Assembly: GCA_007123015.1 (NCBI GenBank)
Contig: SKSL01000014.1
Coordinates: 1 to 23,791, forward strand
DNA length: 23,791 bases
DNA from: Natronohydrobacter sp.
GTDB taxonomy: Bacteria > Pseudomonadota > Alphaproteobacteria > Rhodobacterales > Rhodobacteraceae
Direction of reading: 5' to 3'
The position numbers and the translations under genes are program-made. How positions within the stretch are numbered: position 1 is the stretch's first letter; each line of letters starts with the position of its first letter. The notes beneath the pieces were generated by a model that did not search any database, was not told the DNA's origin, and was given only the letters and a program-made list of their open reading frames with translations. Positions 21,366 to 23,791 of this stretch are shown one piece after another.

Positions 21366-21397
21366 AGGCAGCGGGCCGCAAGGCCCGCCCCCTGCCT
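21366..21397. terminator. GC-rich hairpin in the convergent M48/waaA gap
   Basis: An outer stem AGGCAG/CTGCCT and an inner stem CGGGCC/GGCCCG close on a GCAA loop, with four unpaired C residues on the 3' side. There is no T-run on either side, so its role as a bidirectional terminator is inferred from position. It lies about 80 bases after the M48 stop and 62 bases beyond the waaA stop. Confidence 0.45.
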
Positions 21398-21459
21398 TGA
21401 AACTGCGACCAGGTTCGGACGTCATGCAAGATCACAGACGCGCAGTGTCAATCCCGATA

Positions 21460-22749
21460 TCACCTCTCAGCCAGCACTGAGTCAATCGCAGCAAGTGTGC
21501 GTGTGCTTGCGCCGCCATGTTCGGCCAGAAAGGCAGAAATCGCTGCGGCATCTACTCTCAGGGGCTGGTCCAGTGCAGCCTGAAGTGTGGGCAAATCCGC
21601 AGCGCTGGTCGCTATGCCAGCGGCCTCGGCTTCCAGAAACGGGTATTCGATGGGCCATGTATATGGACCCGTCAGAACAGGTTTGCCAAGGCTCAGCGCT
21701 TCGATGATGTTATGCGCGCCTTTGGGCAGGAAGCCGCTGCCGGCGATGACGCGATCAGAGAGCGCGATGTAGAAATACATCTCGCCGAAGGAATCCCCGA
21801 ACAGCACATCGACTTCGCCCAGCGGCATCTGCAAGCGCAGCGCGTCATCCAGCACTACGCTGCGCCGGGCCACGCGCAAGCCTGCTGCTTGCAGCCCTTG
21901 TGCGACCGCCTCGAAACGCTCGGGTTCGCGCGGAACATAGACCACTAGCGGCGCGGCGCGGCCCTTGGTGCGCAGCGTGGCCAGCAATCCCCGATAGAGC
22001 GCCTCTTCCCCCGCAACGGCGCTGCTGATGGTCAGGACCTCGCGCGCGCCGAGATGGGGGCGCAGTGCTTTCGCGGCCTCCAGCTGCGCTGCGGGGATCG
22101 GCTGATCGAAGCGCAATTCGCCCGTGACACGCAGGTCCCTGACCCCGACCGCGGCAAAGCGCTCGGCCTGTAGTCGCGATTTCACGAAAGCCCCGTCAAT
22201 CGCTCCGATCAACCGCTGGCGCAGGCGCAACCCGCGCCCGTCGCGTTGCAACGGCCCTTCGCCATATTGCGCGTTGCACAGATAGAGCGGCACGCCCATG
22301 GCGCGACAGGTAAAGATCATTTCGGGCCAGACTTCGACCTCCAGCGGCAGGGCAATACGCGGACGGCACGCGCGCAGGAAGCGGCGCAGCGCGAAGGGCG
22401 TATCGAACGGGGCCCAGACCACGGCAAGTTGCCCCTGCGCGATTTCGGGGCCGAACAGCCGCAAGGCTTCGCGGCGTCCGGCCGGGGTGATATTGGTCAC
22501 GACAATCCTGTCACCGCGCGCCAGCATCAGCCGGATCAGAGCTTGCGCGGATCGGATCTCGCCCAGCGAGACAGCATGCACCCAGATCGCGCCTTGCGGC
22601 AGGGAGGCGCTATAGACGCCAAAGCGCTCGGCCATGTGGCGGCGATACTCCGGATCGCGCCGCCCCCGCCGCCACAGATACAGCACCACCAGCGGCCAGA
22701 GCAGCAGCCAGGCCAGACGATAGAGCCAGAGCGCCAGCCGCAGGATCAT
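21460..22749 (-). CDS. waaA: 3-deoxy-D-manno-octulosonic acid (Kdo) transferase
   Basis: A 429-residue membrane-anchored glycosyltransferase (GT30) that transfers Kdo from CMP-Kdo to lipid IVA in lipopolysaccharide core synthesis, on the inner face of the inner membrane. The N-terminus is a hydrophobic anchor (LALWLYRLAWLLLWPLVVLYLW). WVHAVSLGEIRSAQ carries the catalytic Glu64. VWAPFDTPFALRRFL and LPLEVEVWPEMI are the next family blocks. The C-terminal donor domain shows LFGDSFGEMYFYIALSDRVIAGSGF and GAHNIIEALSLGKPVLTGP. The start overlaps the stop of the second Kdo-transferase-like gene (22746-22749, ATGA), so the two are co-translated. Length is normal. Confidence 0.92.
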   Translation of the reverse strand: MILRLALWLYRLAWLLLWPLVVLYLWRRGRRDPEYRRHMAERFGVYSASLPQGAIWVHAVSLGEIRSAQALIRLMLARGDRIVVTNITPAGRREALRLFGPEIAQGQLAVVWAPFDTPFALRRFLRACRPRIALPLEVEVWPEMIFTCRAMGVPLYLCNAQYGEGPLQRDGRGLRLRQRLIGAIDGAFVKSRLQAERFAAVGVRDLRVTGELRFDQPIPAAQLEAAKALRPHLGAREVLTISSAVAGEEALYRGLLATLRTKGRAAPLVVYVPREPERFEAVAQGLQAAGLRVARRSVVLDDALRLQMPLGEVDVLFGDSFGEMYFYIALSDRVIAGSGFLPKGAHNIIEALSLGKPVLTGPYTWPIEYPFLEAEAAGIATSAADLPTLQAALDQPLRVDAAAISAFLAEHGGASTRTLAAIDSVLAER

Positions 22750-23791
22750 GCGCCCGGTCCCATCAGCGCCAGCAGATCGCGGGCCAGCGTCGCTGCATCT
22801 GCGCGGGCCGCCGCGACCAGCGCCTTCGCATCCCCTGCCGGGGCCGGGGCATTCAGAGCCGTGGCAAGCGAGGCTGGCAGAACTTGCTGCGCCAGACCTT
22901 CGGACTGCAAGATTTGGTAGTCAATCGCGAAATTCGCCGTGTTGGGGCCATGCAGGACTGGCAGGCCAAGGCAGATCGCCTCCCACGGGTTATGGCCTTG
23001 CACAGGGCCGAAGCTGCCACCGATCAGCGCGCGCTGCGCCAGCCTGTACCACAAGCCCAGCTCACCGAATGTATCGGCCACCCAGACTGCCATCGCAGGC
23101 GCGGGGATACCGCCTGCGCTGCGCTGGGCGCAGGACAGCCCGGTGGCCTTCACACTGGCCATGATCCGGGGCGCGCGCGCAGGCAGGCGCGGGGCCAGGA
23201 TCAGCAGCCAGCGCGGGTCTTGCGCGACAAGCTGCGCCTGCGCGGCCAGCGCGGCGGCCTCGTCCTCGGGGTGGGTCGAGGCTGCGACCCAGATCCTGCG
23301 CCCGGCCAGACGCGTTTGCAGCCGGGTCAATTCGTCCATGTCTGCCGCCAAAGGCGCGGCCGCAGGTTTCAGCGAGCGCATCCTCTGCACTGCGCGGCCT
23401 GTCAGCGTGCTCAGGTGCCCCGCGCTTGCGGCATCCTGCGCTGTGATCAGCGCAAAGCGGCGCAGCATGTCAGGGTAAAGCCCGCCCGCGCGTTGTCGCC
23501 GGGCCAGGGCTTCTGCATTCATCCGCGCATTGACATATGCCAAAGGCACACCACGCGCGGCTGTTTCACAGATCAGACCGGGCCAGAGGTCCTGTTCGGA
23601 CCAGATCGCCAGATCAGGCTGCCAATGATCGAGAAAGCGGCGCGTATAGGCGGGCACATCAAGCGGCAACAACTGGTGCAGGCTTTGCGATGGCAGATTG
23701 CCCGCGACAACCTGCGCGGCAGAGCGTGCGGTCGAGGTTACAAGCACATGCAGACCCGGGCGCGCATCGAGCAGGGCTGCGATCAGCGGAC
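22746..23791 (-). CDS. Second Kdo-transferase-family glycosyltransferase, N-terminus outside the window
   Basis: A partial paralogue of the gene at 21460-22749. The frame is open through the right edge: codons before the internal GTG at 23747 encode PLIAALLDARPGLHVLVTSTARSA, typical of the GT30 N-terminal domain, so 23747 is not the true start. The visible part has LAIWSEQDLWPGLI (the ExxLWP block), a VAASTHPEDE segment, WVADTFGELGLWYRLAQRALIGGSF and GHNPWEAICLGLPVLHGP. The catalytic Glu region (HxxSxGE) lies outside the window, so activity cannot be judged. Tandem transferases of this kind may add successive Kdo residues or have different acceptors. It is coupled to the downstream waaA by a 4-base overlap. 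Confidence 0.88.
   Translation of the reverse strand, partial: PLIAALLDARPGLHVLVTSTARSAAQVVAGNLPSQSLHQLLPLDVPAYTRRFLDHWQPDLAIWSEQDLWPGLICETAARGVPLAYVNARMNAEALARRQRAGGLYPDMLRRFALITAQDAASAGHLSTLTGRAVQRMRSLKPAAAPLAADMDELTRLQTRLAGRRIWVAASTHPEDEAAALAAQAQLVAQDPRWLLILAPRLPARAPRIMASVKATGLSCAQRSAGGIPAPAMAVWVADTFGELGLWYRLAQRALIGGSFGPVQGHNPWEAICLGLPVLHGPNTANFAIDYQILQSEGLAQQVLPASLATALNAPAPAGDAKALVAAARADAATLARDLLALMGPGA

Overview
The window reads as chromosomal DNA of an alphaproteobacterium of the Rhodobacteraceae (Rhodobacter/Roseobacter lineage). The evidence is the GC-rich coding style, a rnhB-ccrM pair, a ChrR/RpoE (ECF11-type) pair divergent from a five-gene operon whose gene order I recall from Rhodobacter sphaeroides, a rluD-rpoH pair, an NDUFA12/DUF2155 pair, and a holin/GH108 pair of the kind that releases gene transfer agents in Rhodobacter capsulatus. 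I cannot name the species.

Layout. Positions 1-79 hold the N-terminus of an IS4-like transposase that runs off the left edge. An AT-rich non-coding stretch and a small secreted protein of unknown function (426-665) follow. Then come rnhB and ccrM, with three GANTC sites packed into the ccrM leader, ending at a strong terminator. On the minus strand lie an AhpD-like protein, chrR and rpoE. Divergent from them, an operon with tight start/stop overlaps runs from 4629 to 9244: FAD oxidoreductase, DUF1365, GPH/MFS transporter, DUF3833 and SDR. Both sides of the divergent gap carry TGATCC-N18-TAA type promoters. This is the singlet-oxygen/membrane-stress response region and the most interesting part of the window.

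From 9329 onward the genes are mostly housekeeping. They are a DUF3775 protein; the minus-strand endolysin-holin cassette; the riboflavin/transcription operon ribB-ribH-nusB followed by aat; DUF2155 and the NDUFA12-like complex I subunit on the minus strand; msrB and selO (redox repair and protein AMPylation); rpoH and rluD on the minus strand; a small DUF6476 membrane protein whose start codon overlaps that of rluD; a DUF898 membrane protein paired with an M48 metalloprotease; and two tandem Kdo-transferase-family genes on the minus strand, the second cut by the right edge.

Oxidative and photo-oxidative stress is a recurring theme: ChrR/RpoE and its operon, the AhpD-like CxxC protein, MsrB, SelO and RpoH. 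Envelope lipids are another: the RpoE operon and the WaaA pair. I saw no CRISPR array, tRNA, rRNA or complete mobile element. No wholly unknown multi-gene system is evident. The least described items are the RpoE operon's chemistry, a recurring intergenic element found in two convergent gaps, a perfect 30-bp palindrome at the end of the SDR gene, and the small secreted protein.
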